From: DSNY01 sp037446035
GTDB taxonomy: Bacteria > Pseudomonadota > Gammaproteobacteria > Burkholderiales > Burkholderiaceae_F
Reading direction: 5' to 3'
DNA: 46,851 nt
NCBI GenBank assembly: GCA_037446035.1
Contig: JBBIJJ010000005.1
Location: 1-46,851, forward strand
Shown: positions 25,790-34,229 of the stretch, one piece after another
Position numbering within the stretch: the stretch's first letter is position 1
How the letters are laid out: each line of letters starts with the position of its first letter
Translations under genes and position numbers: made by a program
The notes under the pieces: generated by a model
What the model saw: only the letters and a program-made list of their open reading frames with translations
The model's database searches: none
Told to the model about the DNA's origin: nothing

Positions 25790-26755
25790 GCTGGCCCGAA
25801 CGGCGGCGCCGAATTCCGCGCCGACCCGGCGCGCGACGCGATCCAGGATGTTCTCGCGGCGGGTGTAGTCGACCAGTTCGGGCGCCTTGACGACGTCGCG
25901 CGCGACCGATTGAACCGAACCGAAGTCGTCGGCCAGACCGAGCCTGACGCTCTGCGCACCGGTCCAGATCAATCCGGAAAACAGTTCCTTCGACTCCTTC
26001 AGGCTGTCGCCGCGCCCGGCTTTTACCGCGGCGATGAACTGCTGATGGATGTCGTCGAGCATCGCCTGGGCGTGCGCCCGCTGTGCGTCGCTCATCGGCG
26101 AAAACGGATCGAGCAGTCCTTTATTGGCGCCCGCGGTCAACAGCCGGCGCTCGATGCCGAGCTTTTCCATCGCGCCGGTGAAGCCGAACCCGTCGATCAG
26201 CACACCGATCGACCCGACCAGCGACGCGCGGTTGACGTACACCCTGTCGGCCGCGGCGGCGACGTAGTACGCGGCCGACGCACCCAGCTCCTCGATCACC
26301 GCGTAAACAGCGGTGTCCTTGTGCTCGGCGCGCAGCCGCTTGATCTCGTCGTAGATCAGCCCCGCCTGCACCGGACTGCCGCCCGGACTGTTGATCCGCA
26401 GCACGATTGCGCGCGTGCCCTTGTCCTTGAAGGCCGCCCGCAGCGCCTCGATCGTGGCATCGGCATTGGCGCGCCCGCCGGGCCCGATCGCGCCTTCGAT
26501 CGCGATCACCGCGGTGTGCGGCCCGCGCGCCTTCGCGTCGCCCACGCCACCCAGGTCGATCAGCCACCACAGGACCACGGCGAGGTAGGCGAACCCGAGC
26601 AGCCGGAAAAAGATGCTCCAGCGCCGCCGCGCACGCTGTTCGCGCAGCGAGTCGGTTAGCAGCTTTTCGAGCGTCTGGCGCTCCCATTCGTTCGGGTTCG
26701 ACGCCGCGCGGGCGATCCCGTCCTGCCCGGGTGTCATCGATTCTGGCTCGTTCAT
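25763..26755 (-). CDS. sppA: Signal peptide peptidase SppA, short form (S49 family)
   Basis: A 330-aa inner-membrane peptidase that degrades cleaved signal peptides. One membrane segment lies near residues 48-66 (FFRLLGFAYLAVVLWWLIDL). The S49 domain follows with RINSPGGSPVQAG, the nucleophile serine in ELGASAAYYVAAAADRVY, and SLVGSIGVL. It is the short single-domain form. The start overlaps the Rieske gene stop by 4 nt (ATGA). It ends inside the opposite-strand methylase gene. Confidence 0.92.
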   Translation of the reverse strand: MNEPESMTPGQDGIARAASNPNEWERQTLEKLLTDSLREQRARRRWSIFFRLLGFAYLAVVLWWLIDLGGVGDAKARGPHTAVIAIEGAIGPGGRANADATIEALRAAFKDKGTRAIVLRINSPGGSPVQAGLIYDEIKRLRAEHKDTAVYAVIEELGASAAYYVAAAADRVYVNRASLVGSIGVLIDGFGFTGAMEKLGIERRLLTAGANKGLLDPFSPMSDAQRAHAQAMLDDIHQQFIAAVKAGRGDSLKESKELFSGLIWTGAQSVRLGLADDFGSVQSVARDVVKAPELVDYTRRENILDRVARRVGAEFGAAVRASLTDAPTWR

Positions 26756-27132
26756 CGCGGATCTCCATTCGCATCGTCGCCGGCCGTCACGCCGGCGTCC
26801 GGCATCCAGTAGACGTGACCATCGTGTTCCGTCACCCGCAGCGCGCGCAGCGCACCGCGTCCGCCGCACGGTCCGCCGACGCAGCGGCCGTTCTCGGGGT
26901 CGTACAGCGCGCCATGCGTGGCGCATACCAGCAGCTCGCCGCCGGTGTCGAAGAATCGGCCCGGCAACCAGTCAAGCTCCATCGCGACATGGGCGCAGCG
27001 GTTCAGGTATGCGAACACGCGGCCGCGGTAACGCACGACAAAGCCGGTGGCTGTGGCCTCCGCCACACGCACCGGAAAGCGCACGCCGTCGCCGCCGTCG
27101 ACCAGCGCATCCGAGCGGCAGACGGCGATCAT
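26752..27132 (-). CDS. Rieske [2Fe-2S] domain protein
   Basis: A 126-aa single-domain Rieske protein without signal peptide or membrane segment. The cluster ligands are Cys46 and His48 (CAH) and Cys70 and His73 (CATH), with the YDPENGRCVGGP loop after them. This matches the small ferredoxin-type Rieske proteins related to dioxygenase ferredoxins and NirD. No oxygenase or reductase is nearby, so its electron partner is unknown. It overlaps the HAD gene upstream and sppA downstream by 4 nt each. Confidence 0.9.
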   Translation of the reverse strand: MIAVCRSDALVDGGDGVRFPVRVAEATATGFVVRYRGRVFAYLNRCAHVAMELDWLPGRFFDTGGELLVCATHGALYDPENGRCVGGPCGGRGALRALRVTEHDGHVYWMPDAGVTAGDDANGDPR

Positions 27133-27782
27133 GCGCGAAGCAGCCACCGGCGCAGTTCTTCCACCGAGCCGACGAGCGCCAGCGGCTCGCAAGCGGCCAG
27201 CTGCTCGCGCGGATGCGCGCCGTAGGTCACGCCCGCGGCGTGGGTACGCGCGGCACGCGCCATCTGCAGGTCGTGCGTCGTGTCCCCGACCATCAACGTG
27301 CGGTCGGCGTCGACCGCGAGTTCTGCGGTCAGTTCGAGCAACATCGCCGGATGCGGCTTTGGGTGAGTCTGATCGGCGCAGCGCGTCGCGTCGAATGCGC
27401 CGCTGAGCCCGACCGCTTCGAGCGCACGCGCCAGGCCGGCGCGGCTCTTGCCGGTCGCGATCGCCAGCCGCGTGTCGAGCGCGCGCAATGCCTCGATCAG
27501 CTCGCGCGCACCGGCGAACAGCGCCAGCTCGTTTTCGTGCGCGAGGTAGTGCACGCGATAGCGCGCCGAGAATTCGAGCACGCGCTCCGCGGGCAGGTCG
27601 GGCACCGCGCGCGCCAGCGCGTCGTGCAGCCCGAGCCCGATCACGTGGCTCGCCTGGGCGAAGTCCGGCACGCGCAGTCCGAGGTCGGCCGCCGCGCGCT
27701 GGATGCAACGCGCGATCGTCGCGGTCGAGTCGACCAGCGTGCCGTCCCAGTCGAAAACGATCAGATCAAAGCGCTGCAGCAC
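27129..27782 (-). CDS. HAD-superfamily hydrolase, phosphoglycolate phosphatase-like
   Basis: A 217-aa HAD phosphatase with a helical cap. Motif I is DWDGTLVDS (nucleophile Asp in FDWDG), motif II IATGKS, motif III the Lys in HPKPHPAM, motif IV GDTTHDLQMA. It resembles Gph-type enzymes; the exact substrate cannot be set from sequence. Its start lies 17 nt inside the rluC end, and its stop overlaps the Rieske start, so rluC, this gene, the Rieske gene and sppA form one overlapped operon. Confidence 0.9.
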   Translation of the reverse strand: MLQRFDLIVFDWDGTLVDSTATIARCIQRAAADLGLRVPDFAQASHVIGLGLHDALARAVPDLPAERVLEFSARYRVHYLAHENELALFAGARELIEALRALDTRLAIATGKSRAGLARALEAVGLSGAFDATRCADQTHPKPHPAMLLELTAELAVDADRTLMVGDTTHDLQMARAARTHAAGVTYGAHPREQLAACEPLALVGSVEELRRWLLRA

Positions 27783-28788
27783 CCGCCAGGCTCCGCAGGA
27801 AATCCTTGCACTCGCGCGGCAGCGCGGCCTCGAGCTGGATCGGCTCGCCCGTGACCGGGTGGCGCAGGCGCATCGAAACGGCGTGCAGGAACATGCGGTC
27901 GAGCCGCGCGCCGAATTCGCCGCGCGCGACGCGCTTGTTCAGCTCGAAGTCGCCGTACTTGTCGTCGCCGACGATGGGGAACCCCAGATGCGCGAGGTGC
28001 ACGCGGATCTGATGCGTCCGGCCGGTCCGCAGTTCCGCTTCGAGCAGTGAAAAACCGCCGTAACGCGCGCGCAGGCTGAAGATCGTGTGCGACGGCTGGC
28101 CTTCTTCGTCGACTGCGACGCGGCGCTCGCCGGCTCGGGTGACGAACTTCGTCAGCGCCAGCTTCACGTGCTGCCGGTCGTTGACCCAATCGCCCCGCAC
28201 CAGCGCCAGGTAGCGCTTGTCGGCCTCGCCATCGCGCAACTGCCGGTGCAATCCGAGCAGCGCCTTGCGCGACTTGGCAAGCAGCAGCACGCCCGAGGTC
28301 TCGCGATCGAGACGATGCGCCAGCGCCAGGAACGGCTGCTGCGGGCGCGCCGACCGTGCGCGTTCGATCAACCCGTGTGCCGCCCCGCTGCCGCCGTGCG
28401 CTGCCAGGCCGGCGGGCTTGTCGATCGCCAACAGGTGCTCGTCCTCGTACAGGATCGGTGGCATCGTGGCCGGCGCCGCTGCCGCGGGCGGGCGCGCGCC
28501 GAGCCGCAGCGGCGGAATGCGCAGTTCGTCTCCCGCCGCCAGGCGGTGATCGACAGCGGCGCGCGCCCGGTTCACGCGCACCTCGCCGCTGCGCACGATT
28601 CGATAGACGTGGCTCTTCGGCACACCCTTGGCCAGCCGGAGCAAAAAGTTGTCGAGGCGCTGGCCAGCGGCATCGTCACCGACGGTCAGGTACGTCACGC
28701 GGTCGTGGGCGATCGCCGCCGTTGCGGCACCATGGGCCGGCATTTCGCTCGCTCGCCCCGGGGCACGTCTTTTGCTGTCGACTTCCAT
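27766..28788 (-). CDS. rluC: 23S rRNA pseudouridine synthase RluC
   Basis: A 340-aa pseudouridine synthase expected to modify U955, U2504 and U2580 (E. coli numbering) of 23S rRNA. An S4 RNA-binding domain (QRLDNFLLRLAKGVPKSHVYRIVRSGEVRVN) precedes the catalytic domain with HRLDRETSGVLLLAKS, where Asp is the nucleophile. GRTHQIRVHLAHLGFPIVGD is the second conserved block. It is divergent from rne, the same arrangement as in E. coli, and its first codons overlap the rne promoter. Confidence 0.95.
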   Translation of the reverse strand: MEVDSKRRAPGRASEMPAHGAATAAIAHDRVTYLTVGDDAAGQRLDNFLLRLAKGVPKSHVYRIVRSGEVRVNRARAAVDHRLAAGDELRIPPLRLGARPPAAAAPATMPPILYEDEHLLAIDKPAGLAAHGGSGAAHGLIERARSARPQQPFLALAHRLDRETSGVLLLAKSRKALLGLHRQLRDGEADKRYLALVRGDWVNDRQHVKLALTKFVTRAGERRVAVDEEGQPSHTIFSLRARYGGFSLLEAELRTGRTHQIRVHLAHLGFPIVGDDKYGDFELNKRVARGEFGARLDRMFLHAVSMRLRHPVTGEPIQLEAALPRECKDFLRSLAGAAAL

Positions 28789-28799
28789 CTTGCCTATAC
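28771..28799 (+). promoter_or_regulatory. Sigma-70 promoter of rne
   Basis: TTGCTG (28771-28776), a 17-bp spacer and TATACT (28794-28799) form a good housekeeping promoter pointing at rne. Transcription would start near 28806. The -35 lies inside the first codons of the divergent rluC. Confidence 0.7.
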
Positions 28800-28805
28800 T
28801 TGCGC

Positions 28806-29361
28806 GCGTTGGAGTTGGGCAGCACAGTTAAAGCGACTGCTCAGGTTTGCGGGGACGGCGGACGGACATCGTCCGACGACCGCTCGAACGAGCTCCAGCG
28901 GGCAGCGATTGTAGCGAGGCGTGCCGCGCAAGCGGCCCGGCGTGATCGCCGCCCAGGGAGCGCACCCGTTTCGACAAACGGCGAACGGATGCGCAATGAA
29001 CATGAACGGTTGGCCTGCCTGGCGGAGATGTCGGCGGCGCCGTTCGCAAACGAGGCGGTGGACGCCCGCTGCGGCCACCCCGGCTGAATCGAGTCGAGCA
29101 ACACCGCCGTCGCACAGACGGCGGTGCCGAACGAAAAGAACGAGATCTTTCGTGTCGATAAGCGCTGCCCTTTCCGACGAATCGCCCGCTGCCGACGGCA
29201 CGCTCGGCGCACCGGTCGGTGCCGACCGCGCCGCGGCCCTTCCTGCGGAACCGCGCTCACCCGTACACGGCTGATCGGCGCCGCGGCGCGGCGCCCGGTC
29301 TTTTCCATCGCCCGGTCCGATTCGGCACACGCCCGCGCCTGCCGGCGCGGAAGGAGTGCTG
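28806..29361 (+). promoter_or_regulatory. Long 5' leader of rne with hairpins
   Basis: About 555 nt separate the predicted rne start site from the ATG, with no credible gene. A perfect 10-bp stem CACCGCCGTC/GACGGCGGTG with a 5-nt loop lies at 29102-29126, followed by A-rich CGAAAAGAACGAGATC, and more GC-rich inverted stretches occur near 29226-29300. E. coli rne has a 361-nt leader through which RNase E represses its own mRNA, so a similar role is inferred here. Confidence 0.5.
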
Positions 29362-32154
29362 ATGAAACGCATGCTTTTCAACGCCACGCACGCCGAAGAG
29401 CTGCGCGTGGCGATCGTCGACGGCCAGAAACTCATCGACATCGACATCGAGACGGCCGGGCGCGAGCAACGCAAGTCCAACATCTACAAGGGGATCGTCA
29501 CCCGGGTCGAGCCGAGTCTGGAAGCGTGCTTCGTCGACTACGGGGAGGAGCGCCACGGCTTCCTGCCGTTCAAGGAGATCTCGCGCAGCTACTTCAGGCC
29601 CGGCGTGGACGTCGGGCGGGCGAAGATCAACGAGGCGATCTCCGAGGGCCAGGAGCTGATCGTCCAGGTCGAGAAGGAGGAGCGCGGCAACAAGGGGGCA
29701 GCGCTGACGACGTTCATCTCGCTCGCCGGTCGCTACCTCGTGCTGATGCCCAACAACCCGCGTGGCGGGGGCGTTTCGCGGCGCGTTGAGGGCGAAGACC
29801 GGCAGGAGCTGCGCGAGGCGATCGACCAGTTGCAGATTCCGCAGGGCATGAGCGTCATCGCGCGCACCGCCGGCATCGGCCGGGCGGTCGAGGAACTGCA
29901 GTGGGACCTGAACTATCTGCTGCAGCTGTGGCGCGCGATCGAGGACGCCGCCACGCCGCAGTACCGCGACGCTGCCGGCAACCTGACATCGTCGCCGACG
30001 ACCGACGGCCAGAAGAACAAGCGGCTGAACCCGGCGCCATTCCTGATCTTCGAGGAATCCAGCCTCGTCATCCGCGCGATCCGCGACTACTTCCATCCGC
30101 AGATCGGCGAGATCCTGATCGATACCGACGAAGTGCACGAACAGGCGCGCCAGTTCATGAGCCACGTGATGCCGGACATGGTCGGTCGCGTGAAGCGCTA
30201 CAAGGACGACATCCCGCTGTTTTCGCGTTTTCAGATCGAGCACCAGATCGAAACCGCGCACTCGCGCACGGTTCCTCTGCCCTCCGGCGGCGCGATCGTC
30301 ATCGACCACACTGAGGCGCTGGTATCGATCGACGTGAACTCCGCGCGCGCGACCAGGGGTGCGGACATCGAGGAAACGGCGCTGAAGACCAACCTCGAGG
30401 CGGCCGACGAGGCGGCGCGCCAGTTGCGCCTGCGCGACCTGGGGGGCCTCATCGTGATCGACTTCATCGACATGGAGGATCCGAGGAACCAGCGGGCGGT
30501 CGAGCAGCGGCTCAAAGACGCGCTGCACTACGACCGCGCGCGCGTGCAGATGGGCAAGATCTCGCGCTTCGGATTGATGGAGCTGTCGCGCCAGCGCTTG
30601 CGTCCGGCGCTGTCCGAAGGCAGCCACATCACCTGCCCCCGCTGCAACGGCGTCGGCGTGATCCGCGACACCGAGAGTTCGGCGCTGCATATCCTGCGCA
30701 TCCTGCAGGAAGAGGCGATGAAGGAAAACACCGCGGCGATCCACGCGCAGGTACCGGTCGATGTGGCCACGTATCTTCTCAACGAGAAGCGCACCGACAT
30801 CGCCAAGCTCGAGGCACGCATGCGCGTGTCGATCGTGCTGATTCCGAACAAGTACCTGGAAACGCCGCATTACAGCATCGAGCGACTGCGGCACGACGAC
30901 GAACGGCTTGACCAGGCGAAGGCCAGTTACGAACGCGCAATTTCGCCGCCGACCGAGGCGCCTTACGGGCGCGAGAAAGCCGAGGAGGAGCGCGCCAGGC
31001 CGAAGCAGGAAGCGGTCGTCCGCGGCATCGTTCCCGAAACCCCCGCACCCGTGGTCGCGCCGCCCGCGCCAGTGCCGGCTGCGCCGGTAACCATACCGGG
31101 GCCCGCGCCTTCGCTGTGGAGCCGGATCAAGAGGTTCTTCGGCGCCGAACCGGCTGCGTCGGTGCCGCAGATCGCGGTGGCGGCGGCCGCACCTGGGCGT
31201 GAAGAGCCCCCGCGCGGCGAACGGCCCCACGAACGCCGCGGCCGCGAGCAGCGGCGCGAAGGTCGGCGCGGCGAGCGCGGTCCGCGCGAGGAGCGCCGTG
31301 ACGGCCGTCCGGAGCGGGCCGGACGCAAGGGCGAAAGGCCAGACCGCGGCGACAGGCCGCGCGATCAGGCCGCCGAAGCGGTGCGTCCCGCTGCCGGGCC
31401 GTCGGCCAGACCGCCAGGCGCGGGCGAAGCGCGGACGGAACGCCGCGACGAGAAGCGCCGTGAGGAGAAACGCCGCGAACGTGGCCCGTTGCCGTCACAG
31501 TTGGCATCGGTCCCCGCCGTCGAGTCAAGCGAGGCGCCTGCCGCAGTGCCCGTTGCGCCCGCGGCGCCCACCCCCGCGGGCGCGCCCGTGGCTGGGGAGC
31601 CGACCAAGGAGTCCGGCGAGGAGCGACGCGGGCGGCGTCGCCGGCGCCGCCGTGGGCGCGGCGGCGAGCATGCGCCAGAGCTTGCAGGCGCTGCCGCCAC
31701 CGCAACGACCGAGGGCACGGAAGTCGAGGAACTCGCGCCTGCAGAAGCCACACCGCTGGCGGCGGCCGCGCCCGCTGCGCCGGCGCAGCCCATCACGGTG
31801 CCGGCTCCCGCAGCGCCAGCGCCGGTGGCTGCGATGCCGGCGTGCGCAGCACCAGCGCCACTGGCTGCGGTGCCGGCGCCCCCACCCGCCGTCGCAGTAC
31901 CAGCCGGCGCGACCGCCGGCGCGCCAGTGCTGCCCAAGGCCGTTCCCGCGCCGCTGCCGATCGACGAGCTTCTGCCGGTGCTCGACCGCGCGGGACTGAT
32001 CCTGGTGCAAACCGAGCCGCTGAAGCTGGCCGAAACGCAGGCACGGCTCGCAGCGGAACCACGACCCGTGCGCGTCCCGCGCGAGCGCCCAATCCTGCCG
32101 CCACTCGACACCGGTCCGCTGATCCAGGTAGAAACGCGCAGCGGCGGCGTCTAG
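29362..32154 (+). CDS. rne: Ribonuclease E
   Basis: A 930-aa endoribonuclease, the core of mRNA decay and of rRNA/tRNA processing. The N-terminal catalytic half has the S1 domain (SNIYKGIVTRVEPSLEACFV), the metal-binding Asp324 (SIDVNSAR) and Asp367 (IVIDFIDM), 43 residues apart as in E. coli, and the Zn-link CPRC at 425-428. A membrane-targeting amphipathic helix SLWSRIKRFFG starts near 584. The rest is a disordered scaffold with long Arg/Glu/Gly tracts (residues about 613-720), an RRGRRRRRRRGRGG tract near 754, an Ala/Pro region, and a conserved C-terminal block (DRAGLILVQTE to GPLIQVETR). AAGGAG 5 nt before ATG 29362 decides the start. Its regulator RraA is encoded at 43183-43683. Confidence 0.96.
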   Translation: MKRMLFNATHAEELRVAIVDGQKLIDIDIETAGREQRKSNIYKGIVTRVEPSLEACFVDYGEERHGFLPFKEISRSYFRPGVDVGRAKINEAISEGQELIVQVEKEERGNKGAALTTFISLAGRYLVLMPNNPRGGGVSRRVEGEDRQELREAIDQLQIPQGMSVIARTAGIGRAVEELQWDLNYLLQLWRAIEDAATPQYRDAAGNLTSSPTTDGQKNKRLNPAPFLIFEESSLVIRAIRDYFHPQIGEILIDTDEVHEQARQFMSHVMPDMVGRVKRYKDDIPLFSRFQIEHQIETAHSRTVPLPSGGAIVIDHTEALVSIDVNSARATRGADIEETALKTNLEAADEAARQLRLRDLGGLIVIDFIDMEDPRNQRAVEQRLKDALHYDRARVQMGKISRFGLMELSRQRLRPALSEGSHITCPRCNGVGVIRDTESSALHILRILQEEAMKENTAAIHAQVPVDVATYLLNEKRTDIAKLEARMRVSIVLIPNKYLETPHYSIERLRHDDERLDQAKASYERAISPPTEAPYGREKAEEERARPKQEAVVRGIVPETPAPVVAPPAPVPAAPVTIPGPAPSLWSRIKRFFGAEPAASVPQIAVAAAAPGREEPPRGERPHERRGREQRREGRRGERGPREERRDGRPERAGRKGERPDRGDRPRDQAAEAVRPAAGPSARPPGAGEARTERRDEKRREEKRRERGPLPSQLASVPAVESSEAPAAVPVAPAAPTPAGAPVAGEPTKESGEERRGRRRRRRRGRGGEHAPELAGAAATATTEGTEVEELAPAEATPLAAAAPAAPAQPITVPAPAAPAPVAAMPACAAPAPLAAVPAPPPAVAVPAGATAGAPVLPKAVPAPLPIDELLPVLDRAGLILVQTEPLKLAETQARLAAEPRPVRVPRERPILPPLDTGPLIQVETRSGGV

Positions 32155-32200
32155 CGACCGAGCCTGCGCACGGCGGCTCGCAGGGTATACCCCCTTCGCT

Positions 32201-32235
32201 GCCGCGGGCGCTGCGCGCGCGGCCTTGCCCGCGGC
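32201..32235 (+). other. GC-rich hairpin downstream of rne
   Basis: GCCGCGGGC (32201-32209) and GCCCGCGGC (32227-32235) form a perfect 9-bp stem with a 17-nt loop, 46 nt after the rne stop. There is no following T tract, so it may be a stabilising 3' end rather than an intrinsic terminator. Confidence 0.4.
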
Positions 32236-32258
32236 GCGTGGCCCGCTAGCTGTTCAGT

Positions 32259-32502
32259 CCCGGATATTTCACGAGGGACGCGGCAGTTGCGCGAGCGGAT
32301 GCGCGCGGCAGGTTGCGCGAGACGGCCCGCAGTCGCGTGCCCGCAGGCACGGGCAAGCAGTTGAGCGCAAGATGACCGCGCAGACGCCGCGCAAGCCCGC
32401 GTAGCCCCGGCGCGCCAGAGCGCTGCGCGCAGCGCTCTCTGCAAGTGCTCGACGAAGCTGCCAAAACGACGCATTCGGGGGCGACCTCGTGAAATATCCG
32501 GG
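32259..32502. mobile_element. 244-bp element with perfect 18-bp inverted ends (MITE-like)
   Basis: The left end CCCGGATATTTCACGAGG (32259-32276) and right end CCTCGTGAAATATCCGGG (32485-32502) are exact reverse complements. Weaker pairing continues outwards (TGTTCAGT on the left; CTAACA on the right). The interior is GC-rich and has no convincing transposase. The ends recall IS1380-family termini as I remember them, so it may be a deletion derivative of such an insertion sequence; this is not certain. No target duplication was found. Its right end is 25 bp from the moaA start. With 32155-32258 it fills the rne-moaA gap. Confidence 0.7.
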
Positions 32503-32527
32503 CTAACATGGCCGGCGAGGCTCTTCG

Positions 32528-33631
32528 ATGACCGACCGCATCATTCCCCTGCTCGACGAGCGCGTGGCGACGGTCCGTCCCGCACTGCCGAACGAGACCA
32601 AGGTCGCCAGCGGCCGCATTACCGACCGTCTCGGCCGGCCGCTGCACGACCTGCGCATTTCGGTGACCGATCGGTGCAATTTCCGTTGCACCTACTGCAT
32701 GCCGAAAGAGGTGTTCGACAAGAACTACCGGTTCCTGCCGCACGCGGATCTGCTGACCTTCGAAGAGATCGCGCGGCTGGCCCGGCTGTTCGTCGAGCAT
32801 GGCGTCGAGAAGATCCGGCTGACCGGTGGCGAGCCGCTGCTGCGCAAGGATCTGGACAAGCTCATCGCGATGCTGGCCGATCTGCGCACGCGCGCAGGCC
32901 GGCCGCTTGACCTGACGCTGACGACCAACGGCTCGATCCTCTCGCGTAAGGCGAGAGCGCTCGCGGCCGCGGGGCTCAAGCGGGTCACCGTCTCGCTCGA
33001 CGCGCTCGACGACGCCGTCTTCCGCCGGATGAACGACGTCGACTTCCCGGTGCGCGACGTGCTCGCCGGCATCGACGCGGCCGACGCCGCGGGGCTCGCG
33101 CCGATCAAGATCAACATGGTCGTCAAGCGCGGCGTCAACGACCACGAAATCCTGCCGATGGCGCGCCGCTTCAAGGGCAGCGGCCGGATCCTGCGCTTCA
33201 TCGAGTTCATGGACGTCGGCTCGTCCAACGGCTGGCGCATGGACGACGTCGTGCCTTCGGCGGAGGTGATCCGCCGCATCGACGCGGAAATGCCGTTGGA
33301 GGAGATCGAGCCGAACTATCCCGGCGAAGTCGCCGAGCGCTGGCGCTATCGCGACGGCGGCGGTGAAATCGGCGTAATCGCCAGCGTCACGCATGCATTC
33401 TGTCGCGGCTGCACGCGCGCGCGACTGTCGACCGAAGGGCGGCTTTATCTGTGCCTGTTCGCGCAGCGCGGCTACGACTTGCGCTCGATGCTGCGCAGTG
33501 GGGCGAGCGATGCGCAGATCTCGACGGCGATCGGACAGATCTGGGAGCAGCGCGCAGATCGGTACTCGGAAATCCGCAGCGCGGCGACCGCTGCGCTGCC
33601 GAAGATCGAGATGTCCTACATCGGCGGCTGA
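32528..33631 (+). CDS. moaA: GTP 3',8-cyclase MoaA
   Basis: A 367-aa radical SAM enzyme that, with MoaC, converts GTP to cyclic pyranopterin monophosphate, the first step to molybdopterin. The radical SAM cluster is CNFRCTYC (Cys50, Cys54, Cys57). The second C-terminal cluster region is present as FCRGCTRARLSTEGRLYLCLF. TGGEPLLRKDL and the C-terminal end are typical, including the about 25-residue N-terminal extension seen in betaproteobacteria. It heads moaA-mobA-moeA. Confidence 0.95.
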   Translation: MTDRIIPLLDERVATVRPALPNETKVASGRITDRLGRPLHDLRISVTDRCNFRCTYCMPKEVFDKNYRFLPHADLLTFEEIARLARLFVEHGVEKIRLTGGEPLLRKDLDKLIAMLADLRTRAGRPLDLTLTTNGSILSRKARALAAAGLKRVTVSLDALDDAVFRRMNDVDFPVRDVLAGIDAADAAGLAPIKINMVVKRGVNDHEILPMARRFKGSGRILRFIEFMDVGSSNGWRMDDVVPSAEVIRRIDAEMPLEEIEPNYPGEVAERWRYRDGGGEIGVIASVTHAFCRGCTRARLSTEGRLYLCLFAQRGYDLRSMLRSGASDAQISTAIGQIWEQRADRYSEIRSAATAALPKIEMSYIGG

Positions 33632-33641
33632 AGCGGCGACC

Positions 33642-34229
33642 TTGGCGATTCCAACGCGCGAACAGATCACCGGCGTCGTTCTAGCCGGCGGCCGCGGCAC
33701 CCGCATGGGTGGACTCGACAAGGGCCTGGTCGAGTACGCGGGCCGACCGCTGGCCGCACACGTGCTGGCGCGGCTTGCCCCGCAGGTCGGCGCGCTGCTG
33801 ATCAGCGCCAATCGCAATCTCGACCGCTATGCCGCGCTGGGTGCGCCCGTGGTCACCGATGCGCCCGATTTCGGGCCGTACGCAGGGCCACTGGCCGGCG
33901 TGCGCGCCGCGCTCGCGGCGATGCGCACGCCATGGCTGGCAGTCGTGCCCTGCGACACGCCGGACGTTCCACTCAACCTCGTCGAGCGCCTGGCCGCGGG
34001 GTTGGACGGAGCGCTGGCGAGCGTGGCCGCCGCCGGCGGCCGCACGCACAGTCTGTGCTGTCTGCTGCACGCGTCGCTCGGGGCGCCACTCGAGGCAGCG
34101 CTTGCACGCGGCGAACGGCGTGTGGCCGCCTGGCTCGCGAGCGTCGGTGCGCGGATCGTCGAGTTTGCCGACGCCGCCGCCTTCGCCAACCTCAACGCCG
34201 CGGCCGATTTGCGCGCGGCCGCGCAATGA
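33642..34229 (+). CDS. mobA: Molybdenum cofactor guanylyltransferase
   Basis: A 195-aa nucleotidyltransferase attaching GMP to molybdopterin to give Mo-MGD for DMSO-reductase-family enzymes. The N-terminal GTP-binding motif LAGGRGTRMGGLDKGLVEY and VVPCDTPDVPLNLVERL are diagnostic. No ATG precedes the motif, so a TTG at 33642 (10 nt after the moaA stop) is taken as start. The stop overlaps the moeA ATG by 4 nt (ATGA). Confidence 0.9.
   Translation: MAIPTREQITGVVLAGGRGTRMGGLDKGLVEYAGRPLAAHVLARLAPQVGALLISANRNLDRYAALGAPVVTDAPDFGPYAGPLAGVRAALAAMRTPWLAVVPCDTPDVPLNLVERLAAGLDGALASVAAAGGRTHSLCCLLHASLGAPLEAALARGERRVAAWLASVGARIVEFADAAAFANLNAAADLRAAAQ

Noticed and set aside
28921..29274. Possible leader peptide or small gene in the rne leader
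   Set aside because: Arg/Pro/Ala-rich translation, no Shine-Dalgarno, no end before structured region; non-coding leader is simpler.
29257..31230. 657-codon open frame antisense to rne
   Set aside because: Covers the conserved RNase E catalytic domain in reverse; no motif of its own.
32151..32474. 107-codon minus-strand open frame in the 244-bp element as a possible transposase remnant
   Set aside because: Its residues do not show a DDE motif or other transposase block; Arg/Ala-rich by composition only.
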